Source of the DNA: Streptomyces lasiicapitis | GTDB lineage: Bacteria; Actinomycetota; Actinomycetes; Streptomycetales; Streptomycetaceae | Reading direction: 5' to 3' | Length of the DNA stretch: 64,000 nucleotides | Assembly: GCF_014646335.1 (NCBI RefSeq) | Contig: NZ_BMNG01000007.1 | Span: forward strand, 302,836 to 366,835 | Shown: piece after piece, positions 17,474 through 25,229 of the stretch | Layout: every line of letters starts with the position of its first letter | Numbering within the stretch: the first letter of the stretch is position 1 | The notes under the pieces: generated by a model | What the model was told of the DNA's origin: nothing | The model's database searches: none | The model's input: only the letters and a program-made list of their open reading frames with translations | Made by a program: the position numbers and the translations under genes

Positions 17474-17573
17474 GGCGCCTCCCCCTTCCACGATGAGCCG
17501 AACTCACTACAGCCATGAGCATAGATCTCCGAATGAGATATGGTCACCAGAGTTTCTGACCGAATGGAATGCA

Positions 17574-18026
17574 ATGGATCACATCGATCGTGCTCTGCTG
17601 ACGCGGCTCCAGCAGGACGCCACCGAGTCGTACGCCGCGCTGGGCCGGGCCGTGGGCCTCTCGGCCGGCGCCGCGCACGACCGCGTACGGAAACTGCGCG
17701 AGCGCGGAGTGATCCGCCGCACCGCGGCCGAGGTGGACCCGGTGGCGGTCGGCGGCGGCGTGCTGGCCTATGTGACGGTCGACTCGACGTCCTGGATGGG
17801 TGACGCCGCGGAGAGTTTCGCCGCGCTCCCCGAGATCCTGGAGGCGCACATCATCGCAGGCAGCGCTTCGGTCCTGGTGAAGGTCAGGACGGCGACGACC
17901 GAGCAACTGCAGGACGTGCTGCGGCGGTTGTACGCGATCGACGGGGTCAGCGGGACGCAGGCGACGGTGGTCCTGGAGACCTTCTTCGAGCGGCCGGTCT
18001 CGCCCCTCACCGCCGGTCAGGACTGA
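17574..18026 (+). CDS. Lrp/AsnC-family transcriptional regulator
   Basis: 150 residues. An N-terminal helix-turn-helix (DRALLTRLQQDATESYAALGRAVGLS, recognition helix AAHDRVRKLRERGVI) is followed by a RAM-like domain (LEAHIIAGSASVLVKVRT). Family members bind amino acids or small effectors and act as global or local regulators. Divergent from the SMP-30/nadE pair across a 100-bp gap. The ATG lacks a clear ribosome site. Confidence 0.92.
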   Translation: MDHIDRALLTRLQQDATESYAALGRAVGLSAGAAHDRVRKLRERGVIRRTAAEVDPVAVGGGVLAYVTVDSTSWMGDAAESFAALPEILEAHIIAGSASVLVKVRTATTEQLQDVLRRLYAIDGVSGTQATVVLETFFERPVSPLTAGQD

Positions 18027-18101
18027 TCCCTGGACGGCCGGACGCCGTCAGCCTGAGTACGCCGACACTCTGCCAATGGGCGAATATCCCCCAGACACAG
18101 G

Positions 18102-18152
18102 GCTTTGGTGGATGTACTGGTTCATGTCTCCCTGACCAAAGCTCTGTACTGG
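18102..18152 (+). promoter_or_regulatory. Repeats in the rodlin leader
   Basis: Within the 132 bp upstream of the rodlin gene, GCTTTGGT (18102) and ACCAAAGC (18135) form an 8-bp inverted repeat with a 25-bp spacer, and TGTACTGG occurs twice, 32 bp apart (18113 and 18145). The second copy sits at the ribosome site. A leader hairpin or an operator is possible. Confidence 0.4.
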
Positions 18153-18158
18153 AGTGAC

Positions 18159-18566
18159 ATGCACATCCGTAACGTCCCCCTCGCCCTCGGCCTCGCCGCT
18201 CTCACCGTCACCGGGGCCGCCGGGAGCGCGGCCGCCATCGGCAACGACGAGGGCACCACCAGCGCCAGTGGCAACAACGCCGAGCAGTCGTTCGGCAACA
18301 GCGCCACCCACGGGAACCTGAGCGCGCAGGGGGCCGCGATCCAGGGCTCCTTGAACAAGCTCTGCCTCGGCGTGCCCGTCAAGGCGAACGTGGGCGCCAT
18401 CGTCGGCCTCCTCGTCCCGGTCGCCGTCCAGGACATCCCGGTCCTCTCGGCCCCGCAGAACCAGCAGTGCGCCGAGAACTCCACGCAGACCAAGGGCGAC
18501 GAGCCGGCGTCGCACATCCTCAGCGACATCCCGGTGCTCGCCGGAAACGGCGCGGGCAACCACTGA
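18159..18566 (+). CDS. Rodlin (aerial hypha/spore surface rodlet protein)
   Basis: 135 residues: a signal peptide (about 27 residues) and a mature Gly/Asn/Ser-rich domain with the rodlin hallmarks GTTSASGN, EQSFGNSATHGN, QGSLNKLC, VGLLVPVAVQDIPVL and NQQCAEN, ending in a short acidic tail. Rodlins organise chaplin fibrils into the rodlet layer of Streptomyces aerial hyphae and spores. Two mature Cys probably form a disulfide. Only one rodlin gene is here, whereas S. coelicolor has a divergent pair, and no chaplin gene is adjacent. GGAG lies before the ATG, and a strong hairpin follows the gene. Confidence 0.95.
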   Translation: MHIRNVPLALGLAALTVTGAAGSAAAIGNDEGTTSASGNNAEQSFGNSATHGNLSAQGAAIQGSLNKLCLGVPVKANVGAIVGLLVPVAVQDIPVLSAPQNQQCAENSTQTKGDEPASHILSDIPVLAGNGAGNH

Positions 18567-18573
18567 TCCGAAC

Positions 18574-18607
18574 GCCCTGCGGGCCACACCCCTCGTGGCC
18601 CGCGGGG
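18574..18607 (+). terminator. Hairpin terminator after the rodlin gene
   Basis: CCCTGCGGGCCAC pairs with GTGGCCCGCGGGG downstream (13-bp stem with one mismatch, loop about 8 bases), starting 7 bp after the rodlin stop. Confidence 0.7.
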
Positions 18608-18739
18608 CGCCGCCCGGCAGCCCCGCCGGGCCGACGCCTACACGTACGCTCCCCGCGTCACCTGGATGCCCGAAGAGGCTGCGGGCGCCCCGGTGGCGTG
18701 TTCGGCTGGGCAGCAGCAGCCTTCACCGAGGGGATCGAC

Positions 18740-19477
18740 ATGGCATCCGACGCCGAGCAAGCCGCCGCGCCACCGGCCCGCTACGACGACCTGAGCGCAC
18801 TCTTCATCAACTGCACGCTCAAGCCGTCCCCCCAGGTCAGCAACACCCAGGGGCTCATCGACATCAGCGCGTCGATCATGCGCAAGCACGGAGTCCGGGT
18901 GGACGAGATCCGCGCGGTCGACCACGACCTCGCCGCGGGCGTCTGGCCGGACATGACCGAGCACGGCGCCGCGAGCGACGAGTGGCCCGTGCTCTACCCG
19001 CGAGTGATGGACGCCGACATCCTCGTCCTGACCGGACCGATCTGGCTGGGCGACAACAGCTCGGTCATGAAGCGGGTCATCGAGCGGCTCTACAGCTGCT
19101 CCGGAATCCTCAACGACCGTGGCCAGTACGCCTTTTACGGCCGCGCGGGCGGGTGCCTCATCACGGGGAACGAGGACGGCGTCAAGCACTGCGCGATGAA
19201 CGTCCTCTACAGCCTCCAGCACCTGGGCTACGCCGTCCCGCCCCAGGCCGACGCGGGCTGGATCGGCGAGGCGGGCCCCGGCCCCTCCTATCTCGACGCG
19301 GGCTCGGGCGGCCCCGAGAACGACTTCACCAACCGCAACACCACCTTCATGACCTGGAACCTGATGCACCTGGCCCGCCTCCTCAAGGACGCGGGCGGCT
19401 TCCCCACGTACGGCAATCAGCGCGCCGCCTGGGACGTGGGTTGCCGGTTCGACTTCGAGAACCCCGACTACCGGTGA
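18740..19477 (+). CDS. Flavodoxin-like NAD(P)H-dependent oxidoreductase
   Basis: 245 residues of the NADPH-dependent FMN reductase/flavodoxin-like fold. Seen: LFINCTLKPSPQVSNTQGL (phosphate-binding loop), DADILVLTGPIWLGDNSSVMKRVIER (flavin contact) and AGGCLITGNEDG. These enzymes reduce quinones, azo compounds or FMN. Start: ATG at 18740 preceded by GAGGGGATCGAC. It stands alone, between the rodlin gene and a pair of small exported proteins. Confidence 0.9.
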   Translation: MASDAEQAAAPPARYDDLSALFINCTLKPSPQVSNTQGLIDISASIMRKHGVRVDEIRAVDHDLAAGVWPDMTEHGAASDEWPVLYPRVMDADILVLTGPIWLGDNSSVMKRVIERLYSCSGILNDRGQYAFYGRAGGCLITGNEDGVKHCAMNVLYSLQHLGYAVPPQADAGWIGEAGPGPSYLDAGSGGPENDFTNRNTTFMTWNLMHLARLLKDAGGFPTYGNQRAAWDVGCRFDFENPDYR

Positions 19478-19592
19478 CCGGGTCGTCTGGCGTAGCCGCG
19501 CCGCCAACGGCTGTGTAGGCAGCGGTGGCGCGCCTACCCTGGCGTCCCGGCGCGCGAGGAACTCCGCCGCGCACGCCGGTCAGGGGGGCGCG

Positions 19593-19805
19593 ATGGCGAT
19601 ACGAGGCGTGGCAGCGGGGGCCGTCGCGACGGCGCTGATCGGCGCGGCGGGAGTGATCATCGCGGCCGTGATCACGTCGTGCGACGACCACGGCGGCGGC
19701 AGGCCAGGGCCGGGAACGATCATCCAGACAAACGAGAACGGCGACAACGTGCTCTGCGTCGGCGAGAACAACAACTGTCCGGGCGAGGGGGGTTCCGGTC
19801 GATGA
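19593..19805 (+). CDS. Small membrane-anchored protein with GDN-C-NN-C motif
   Basis: 70 residues: one N-terminal membrane helix (VAAGAVATALIGAAGVIIAAVI), then an exported tail with the motif NENGDNVLCVGENNNC. The same spaced motif appears in the next protein, whose ATG overlaps this stop (ATGA), so the two are translationally coupled and probably work together outside the membrane. I recognise no family. Ribosome site AGGGGGG precedes the ATG. Confidence 0.7.
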   Translation: MAIRGVAAGAVATALIGAAGVIIAAVITSCDDHGGGRPGPGTIIQTNENGDNVLCVGENNNCPGEGGSGR

Positions 19806-20563
19806 GGGGGACGCTTCGCCGTGCCGTCCCGTCGGTGGCGCTGCTCTGCCTGCTCGTACCGATCGGTGGCTGCGGTGGCGCCGACTCGTCGTCACGGAGC
19901 CAGAGCAACAAGGACGGGGACAACATGGCCTGCGAGGGCCAGAACAACCACTGCGTCAACGGCACGCTCATCGTGTCGGTGCCGCCCAGCCCTTCTCCGT
20001 CCCCGTCCGCGGACGCCTCGGCGTCGGGCGAATCGCCGTCACCCGGCGACTCGCCCTCCGGGCGCACTCGTACGCCTTCCCCCTCGGACGCCGGCGAGGA
20101 CGAGGAAGACGGCGGTGGCGGGGAGTCCGGAGAGGGCTCGGGGGCCGCCGCGCTTCTCGAGCGTGCTCCCCGTGCGGTGCTTCGAGGGCCCGGCCCCGGG
20201 ACCCTGCGCGTCGCCCTGCTCGACGTCACCTCGCCGCAGCCGCGGTGGAGCACACAGGGCATCGGTGCCCGTCGGCTGCGCGCGGCCGGGGTGGACGGGG
20301 TGCTGTTCCGGCTGTCCGTGCCGGTCCCCGCCACCGTCACCGTCGACGTCTCGCGGGCTCCGGCCGACGTGGAGTACGTCTTCTTCAACGCCGACGGCTG
20401 GCGCCTTGGCACCCAGACCGCCGCGAGCTGCGCGGCCATGTGCCCCTCGCTCACGCAGAACACCGTGGCCGCCCCGCAGTACCAGCATCTGCTGGTGACG
20501 GACGCCGGGCGCAGCGCGGGCTGGCCGCCGGGGCAGCGGTACATCTATACGGATGTGACCTAG
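19802..20563 (+). CDS. Lipoprotein with GDN-C-NN-C motif and C-terminal beta domain
   Basis: 253 residues: lipoprotein signal (LLVPIGGC), then NKDGDNMACEGQNNHC, the same motif as in the preceding gene, then a Ser/Pro linker, an acidic Asp/Glu/Gly stretch, and a 130-residue C-terminal domain with predicted beta-strands and two Cys (SCAAMC). No known family recognised. The linker length suggests it reaches into or through the cell wall. Confidence 0.78.
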   Translation: MRGTLRRAVPSVALLCLLVPIGGCGGADSSSRSQSNKDGDNMACEGQNNHCVNGTLIVSVPPSPSPSPSADASASGESPSPGDSPSGRTRTPSPSDAGEDEEDGGGGESGEGSGAAALLERAPRAVLRGPGPGTLRVALLDVTSPQPRWSTQGIGARRLRAAGVDGVLFRLSVPVPATVTVDVSRAPADVEYVFFNADGWRLGTQTAASCAAMCPSLTQNTVAAPQYQHLLVTDAGRSAGWPPGQRYIYTDVT

Positions 20564-20606
20564 GAGCCGTCCACGCGGTTCGCGAAGCGACTGGTATTAC
20601 TGGTGC

Positions 20607-20984
20607 ATGCAGGAAGAGACCGCACGGTCCGCGATCGACACGTTCATCTCCGCGTTCAACGCCTCGGACGACGCCTATGTGACAGGGCTGCTGTCCCAGG
20701 CGCTGACCTCGGACGTGGTGTTCTGGGGGCCGCTGGGCCGAAGCGAGGGGATCGAGGCGGTCGAGCGGTTCGTCCTCGACATCCGGCGCCACCCCGCGGG
20801 GACCGGCACGATGGTGCGCTGCTCGGCGGTGGACATGCCGGACGAGTGGGCCCGCTACCAGTGGGTGTTCACCACGCCGGACGGCGGTCCCCGCCTTGCG
20901 GGAACCGACGTCGTGCATCTGCGGCGGAGCCTCATCGACCAGGTCATCGTCTTCGCGGGCGAGATCGAGCCGTCCACCGACTGA
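20607..20984 (+). CDS. SnoaL/NTF2-like protein
   Basis: 125 residues with the NTF2-like cone fold pattern: AIDTFISAFNASDDAYVTGLLSQ, then VVFWGPLGRSEGIEAVERFV, and a strand-rich end (RYQWVFTTPDGG, GTDVVHL). The fold is used for small hydrolases, cyclases and ligand sensors; nothing fixes the role here. Single gene, convergent with the secreted hydrolase-like gene across a short terminator. Confidence 0.85.
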   Translation: MQEETARSAIDTFISAFNASDDAYVTGLLSQALTSDVVFWGPLGRSEGIEAVERFVLDIRRHPAGTGTMVRCSAVDMPDEWARYQWVFTTPDGGPRLAGTDVVHLRRSLIDQVIVFAGEIEPSTD

Positions 20985-20985
20985 G

Positions 20986-21004
20986 CAGGCCGCCAACTGG
21001 CCTG
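20986..21004. terminator. Short convergent terminator hairpin
   Basis: CAGGCC, 7-base loop, GGCCTG between two convergent genes; 6-bp perfect stem. Confidence 0.45.
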
Positions 21005-21023
21005 TGCAGAGGGGCGCTTGCGG

Positions 21024-22184
21024 CTAGGACGACCGGTCCTCGCGAGCGGCGGCCCGTGCGAAGTGCCGTGACACGGCGTCGAACGACTCCTTGGGCTCCC
21101 AGTGCCAGCGCGCCGTCGGGTCGTCCTCCGTCTTCCAGATCGCCTTGGTGAGGCTGTAGCTCGCCATGTCGAGGTCGTAGCGGCGTCGGCGGCGGTGCGG
21201 CGCGTCCGGGGTGACGAACTGGTACACCATCGCGGCGTGCAGGTTCATGTCCTCGAACACGTTCAGGACCTGGGTCAGGTACTGGGCCTGGGTGTGTTCG
21301 CTGCGCTTCGCACCGCCGCGGATCTCCGGCTTGGGCTTGCTGTAGTCGACGATGTCCCAGCCCATGCCGCCGGCTTGGGGCGCGCCGTCGAAGGTACAGG
21401 TGCCGCACTCGGTGATGGCGACAGGCTTGCGCCACTTGCGGTAGGGGCTGAGCTCCTTGACGTAGCCGCGCGGATCGGCGAAGTAGGAGTAGTAGTTGAC
21501 GCTGACGAGGTCGAAGAGATCCCAGTCGACCCTGTCTCCGTGCGCGGAGCCGTACGTCACCTTCCCGTGGAACACCCGGCGCGCGGTCTTCGCGGACAGG
21601 CCGATGAACCGGTCGAGCTTGCGCTGCGCCTTCTGCGGGTCCCAGTTCCCCTTCATCATGTTCTCGACCCGCTCGACCGCGTTGTCGCCGGGGACGATGC
21701 CGGGTACGAAGAGGATGAACTCGGCGCCCACGCTCAGGTACACCCGCGCGCCCTGACGGCGGAGCCGCTCCGCCTGCCTGCCGGTCTCGGCGAGGTGGTC
21801 CAGGATCTGGCGTTCGGGGACGTCGGCCATGCGGGGCTGGAGCCATACGTGCAGCCCGTTCTCGGCCGCCTCGGTGGCGGTGGCGGTCAGCCGCTCGACG
21901 CCGGTGCCGAAGGCGACGACCGAGTTCGCGTGCAGCTCACGCTTGATGGCGCGCAGGTCGGACCGCATCCGGTTGCGGTGCCATCCCGTGTGCGAGCTCT
22001 CCCCGTCCTCGCACTCGTACATCACGCCCCGGTGGACGAGACCGCGCCCGGGCCTCGTCCGCTCCCCCGCCGGGCGTGTCCCGGCCGCCGCCTCGCCGGA
22101 GAGGGCCGTGCCCACCATCGCGGTGGCGCCGACCGCCGCCGCCCCGGCGAGAAAACTCGCCCGTGTCATCGCTTGTTCGCGCAT
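21024..22184 (-). CDS. Secreted TIM-barrel protein (glycoside-hydrolase-like)
   Basis: 386 residues with an N-terminal signal peptide (FLAGAAAVGATAMVGTALSGEAAA). The body looks like a (beta/alpha)8 barrel with acidic residues where retaining glycosidases keep theirs: VGAEFILF in the middle and VAITECGTCTFDG later, plus LVSVNYYSYF. Streptomyces homologues are often annotated abortive phage infection protein, a label I cannot support from sequence. The ATG has GGAG seven bases upstream. It acts outside the cell if the signal peptide is used; substrate unknown. Confidence 0.75.
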   Translation of the reverse strand: MREQAMTRASFLAGAAAVGATAMVGTALSGEAAAGTRPAGERTRPGRGLVHRGVMYECEDGESSHTGWHRNRMRSDLRAIKRELHANSVVAFGTGVERLTATATEAAENGLHVWLQPRMADVPERQILDHLAETGRQAERLRRQGARVYLSVGAEFILFVPGIVPGDNAVERVENMMKGNWDPQKAQRKLDRFIGLSAKTARRVFHGKVTYGSAHGDRVDWDLFDLVSVNYYSYFADPRGYVKELSPYRKWRKPVAITECGTCTFDGAPQAGGMGWDIVDYSKPKPEIRGGAKRSEHTQAQYLTQVLNVFEDMNLHAAMVYQFVTPDAPHRRRRRYDLDMASYSLTKAIWKTEDDPTARWHWEPKESFDAVSRHFARAAAREDRSS

Positions 22185-22339
22185 CAGGTACTCCCACTCC
22201 CGCGGTCACCAACTGACGTGTCCAGCGTCGGGGGTGGGCGGGGGCCCGCTCATCAGCCATCGGTCCTGCGCGCGGTAACCAAAGTCGATGGCGGCCGCTC
22301 CGGCGCGCGACCTCCGGCGGTGCGGCCGCGCGCCGAACG

Positions 22340-22888
22340 TCAGCGGCGGCCGCCGAACTCCCAGTCGTGGACCTCGATGTCCGCGTACCGCCCGGGGACG
22401 AGGACGGCGCGTGCCGCGGCCTGGTCCGGGGCGCGGAGCAGCACCGCCGTGCCGAGCCAGGTGGTGCCGTCGTCGGAGAGCAGCGGCCCGTACGCGATCA
22501 GCTCGTCCTTGTCGGGCGGCATGACGATGTCGGCGGCCTCGCCCGCGCCGAGGCCGATGACCAGGTACCGGTTGCCGTCGGTCGGGCCGCCGGGGAAGTC
22601 CCACATGGTGCGGCCCAGCGTGTTGTGCCACCGGCGCAGCAGCACGTCGCGGTACACGCCGGCCTGGTAGTTGGGCTCGTCGAAGGCGAAGGCGCGGGCG
22701 GCGGCGGGATCCGGCAGGTCGACGATGTGCAGGCTGCCGGAGGCCGTCTCGCCGTCGTCGGCGAAGGTCGGGCCGCGGGCGATCAACTCCGCCGCGTAGC
22801 CGTCCATGTAGGACCAGTGGTCCTCGATGAGCTCACCGCGCAGGGCGTTGGAGTCGGACCGGTCGCGGTGGTAGCACAGGAATTCCAT
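22340..22888 (-). CDS. YciI-like protein, two tandem domains
   Basis: 182 residues in two YCII-type ferredoxin-like repeats. The first has HWSYMDGYAAELIARGPTF then GSLHIVDLPDPAAARAFAFDEPN; the second has ELIAYGPLLSDDGTTWLGTAVLLRAPDQAAARAVL. The Asp/His residues fit the proposed active site of YCII proteins. Lies on the minus strand, divergent from the ECF41 operon, where YCII-like proteins are often found; it may be a target of that sigma factor. Confidence 0.85.
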   Translation of the reverse strand: MEFLCYHRDRSDSNALRGELIEDHWSYMDGYAAELIARGPTFADDGETASGSLHIVDLPDPAAARAFAFDEPNYQAGVYRDVLLRRWHNTLGRTMWDFPGGPTDGNRYLVIGLGAGEAADIVMPPDKDELIAYGPLLSDDGTTWLGTAVLLRAPDQAAARAVLVPGRYADIEVHDWEFGGRR

Positions 22889-22998
22889 GGCCAGGGACTC
22901 TTCCCTACGCGCGGCGGTATCTCAACGAGCCGAATCACGTTCGGCGCCGCCGCACACCGCGCCGCATCCCAGGTGTGAAGTGAATCACTCGGGAAAGG

Positions 22999-23026
22999 TG
23001 TCACGGTTTTCCGGTGCGACGTGTCT
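22999..23026 (+). promoter_or_regulatory. Possible ECF41-type promoter
   Basis: TGTCACG (22999-23005) followed about 14 bp later by a CGTG core. ECF41 promoters have a TGTCACA -35 and a CGTC -10, and these factors usually transcribe their own operon. The -10 match and spacing are imperfect. Confidence 0.35.
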
Positions 23027-23104
23027 CGATGGGCAGCCGAAGAGAGGAGCCGGGTGTGACGCAGGGATCTCACCGCATGCGGATGGCGGGGGCGGGTGCG
23101 GACC

Positions 23105-24010
23105 ATGACTGAGGACGCCTTCACCGAACACCGTCCGCTGCTGTTCACCATCGCCTACGAGATGCTGGGCAGCGCCGCCGACGCCGAGGACGTACTGCAG
23201 GAGAGCTATCTGCGGTGGAGCGCGGTCGATGCGAGCACGGTCGAGCATCCGCGCGCCTATCTGGTGCGTGTCGTGACCCGGCAGGCCCTCAACCATCTGC
23301 GCACGGTGAAGGCGCGGCGCGAGGAGTACGTCGGTACGTGGCTGCCCGAGCCGATCCGCACGGCGCCCGAGGCCGGCGAGGACGTGATCCTGGCCGAGTC
23401 GGTGTCGATGGCGATGATGCTGGTCCTGGAGACGCTCACCCCGAGCGAGCGCGCCGTGTTCGTGCTGCACGACGTGTTCGGCTACACCCACGGGGAGATC
23501 GCCGCCTCGATCGGCAAGGCCGAGGTCACCGTGCGGCAGATCGCGCACCGCGCGCGGCGGCATGTGCAGGCGCGGCGGCGGCGCTTCGAGCCCGGCTCCG
23601 AGGCCACGCAGGAAGTCGTGCAGCGGTTCCTGAGCGCGGCGGCGACCGGCGAGATCCAGGAGCTGATGGACCTGTTGGCGCCCGATGTCGTGGCGATCTC
23701 CGACGGCGGCGGCAAGGTCGTGGCCGCCCGCAAGCCGGTCGTCGGCGCCGACGACGTCGCGCGGTTCGTCCTCGGTGTGCTCCGCACGACGACCACCACG
23801 AGGACGCGGGTCGAGCCCGCCACGTACAACGGCATGCCCGCGGCCCGCTTCCTCACCGACGACGCGCTCGACTGGCTCGTCGCCTTCGAGATCCACGAGG
23901 GACGCATCAGCGCCCTCTACGGCGTACGCAACCCGGACAAGCTGCACCGCGCGGACGCGGTGCGGGCGATCGACAGAGGAGAACCCAGCCATGGAAACCA
24001 TGACCGTTGA
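23105..24010 (+). CDS. ECF41-family RNA polymerase sigma factor (SigJ-like)
   Basis: 301 residues. Sigma-2 (residues 7-70: LLFTIAYEMLGSAADAEDVLQESYLRW) and sigma-4 (106-160: ETLTPSERAVFVLHDVFGYTHGEIA) are followed by a C-terminal SnoaL-like extension. All ECF41 hallmarks are present: WLPEP at 79-83 in the linker, DGGGK at 200-204 and NPDKL at 276-280. In this family the extension both helps and restrains activity, replacing an anti-sigma factor. A GTG at 23096 is an alternative start. First gene of an operon with two partner enzymes; the next gene begins inside it. Confidence 0.95.
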   Translation: MTEDAFTEHRPLLFTIAYEMLGSAADAEDVLQESYLRWSAVDASTVEHPRAYLVRVVTRQALNHLRTVKARREEYVGTWLPEPIRTAPEAGEDVILAESVSMAMMLVLETLTPSERAVFVLHDVFGYTHGEIAASIGKAEVTVRQIAHRARRHVQARRRRFEPGSEATQEVVQRFLSAAATGEIQELMDLLAPDVVAISDGGGKVVAARKPVVGADDVARFVLGVLRTTTTTRTRVEPATYNGMPAARFLTDDALDWLVAFEIHEGRISALYGVRNPDKLHRADAVRAIDRGEPSHGNHDR

Positions 24011-24479
24011 GCGCGTCATCGACGCCCCGATCGACGACGTGTTCGCCTGGCTCACCACGACCACCAACTACCAGCGCTCGCCCCTGGTGCTGCGCTGCCG
24101 CCTCACCCGCCGCGGCGAGGGCGCGCCCTACGGCGTCGGCGCGGTGCGCAGTCACCTGTGGGCGATCGGCTGGCTCAGCGAGCGCATCACCCGTTACGAG
24201 GCGCCGTACGTCACGGAGTACGTCGTCGACCGCAGCGTGCCGCCGTCCCGGCACGAGCTGGGCCGCATGACGTTCTCCGAGGTCGACGGCGGCACGCTGG
24301 TGAACTGGACCACACGCGCCGAGATGAGCGCCCCGCTGGTCGGCGCCTTCCTCACCCGGCACCTCGTACGGCCGATGATCACCGGCAGTTTCCGCAGCAT
24401 CCTGAACGCCGCCGACAAGGCGCTGGCCCGGCCCGGCTCGCGGCCGGCCACGACGAGCGAGCAGAGGCTGGACGCATGA
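23991..24479 (+). CDS. SRPBCC-family protein (ECF41 partner)
   Basis: 162 residues of the START/Bet v1-like fold: VERVIDAPIDDVFAWLTTTTNY at the N terminus, a strand-rich middle, and a C-terminal helix (FLTRHLVRPMITGSFRSILNAADKALA). It probably binds a hydrophobic ligand. It starts 20 bp inside the sigma gene, with GAGGAG eight bases upstream of the ATG, and its own stop overlaps the next ATG, so the three genes form one tightly coupled operon. Confidence 0.9.
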   Translation: METMTVERVIDAPIDDVFAWLTTTTNYQRSPLVLRCRLTRRGEGAPYGVGAVRSHLWAIGWLSERITRYEAPYVTEYVVDRSVPPSRHELGRMTFSEVDGGTLVNWTTRAEMSAPLVGAFLTRHLVRPMITGSFRSILNAADKALARPGSRPATTSEQRLDA

Positions 24480-25186
24480 CTTCACAGCAAGACCTGGTGT
24501 CGAATCCGCTGCCCGACATCCTGCGGGACGACTCCGGCCACGTACTCATGAGCGAGGGCGACTCGGGCGGCTCCGCACGTCAACGTGCCGTCATCCAGGG
24601 CGTTTTCGAGGCGTGGAAGCGGCACCCGGTGCCGGACGGCTTCCTCTCGCAGGCCTTCTTCGCCGGGACGGACGGCAGGACGGTTCTCCACTACGCCCAG
24701 TGGACGAGCGCCGATGCGCACCGTGTCTTCGTGGAGGACGAAGCCAATCAGGTGCTGGCACGCGGCATCCAGGCGGTCATCGGGGCGGACCCGGAGGGCC
24801 CCGGCGGCTACCGGCTGTACCGCAGCATGAAGCCTGCGGCTGCAACGCGCGGTGTCTCGCCGGGGGTTGTGGTGCGCGTCGCCTTCGACACCGACGGGGA
24901 CGCGACCGCGCGAAGGCTCATCGACACCATCGTCGACCACTACGGAGGTGTGCAGCCGCCCGGCGACGACGGCGGGGGCCTGGCCTCGCACTTCCACATC
25001 CGCCAGGACGGCCTCAGGGTCGTCAACTACAGCGAGTGGACCTCGGAGGAGGCGCACCAGCGGATGTTCGAGAACCACATCGACGTCGAGGACGGCGGAC
25101 CGATGGCGGTCATCAAGGACGTTCCCGGGGTGCGGGTCCTCGGATTCCAGCGGTTCCTGCCCGGGCTCGGCCTCCAGCGCCCCTGA
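24476..25186 (+). CDS. Antibiotic biosynthesis monooxygenase-like protein, two ABM domains
   Basis: 236 residues with two dimeric alpha/beta-barrel (ABM) repeats: one with GFLSQAFFAGTDGRTVLHYAQWTSADAHRVFV and one with LASHFHIRQDGLRVVNYSEWTSEEAHQRMF. Each ends in a W-x-S/T-x-x-x-x-H segment. ABM proteins act as cofactor-free monooxygenases or heme-degrading enzymes. ATG overlaps the preceding TGA (ATGA). Operon position suggests it is a direct target of the ECF41 factor. Confidence 0.9.
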   Translation: MTSQQDLVSNPLPDILRDDSGHVLMSEGDSGGSARQRAVIQGVFEAWKRHPVPDGFLSQAFFAGTDGRTVLHYAQWTSADAHRVFVEDEANQVLARGIQAVIGADPEGPGGYRLYRSMKPAAATRGVSPGVVVRVAFDTDGDATARRLIDTIVDHYGGVQPPGDDGGGLASHFHIRQDGLRVVNYSEWTSEEAHQRMFENHIDVEDGGPMAVIKDVPGVRVLGFQRFLPGLGLQRP

Positions 25187-25229
25187 GCGGTGGCTCACGG
25201 GCGCCGCACGCGGACGGGCGCGGAGACTC

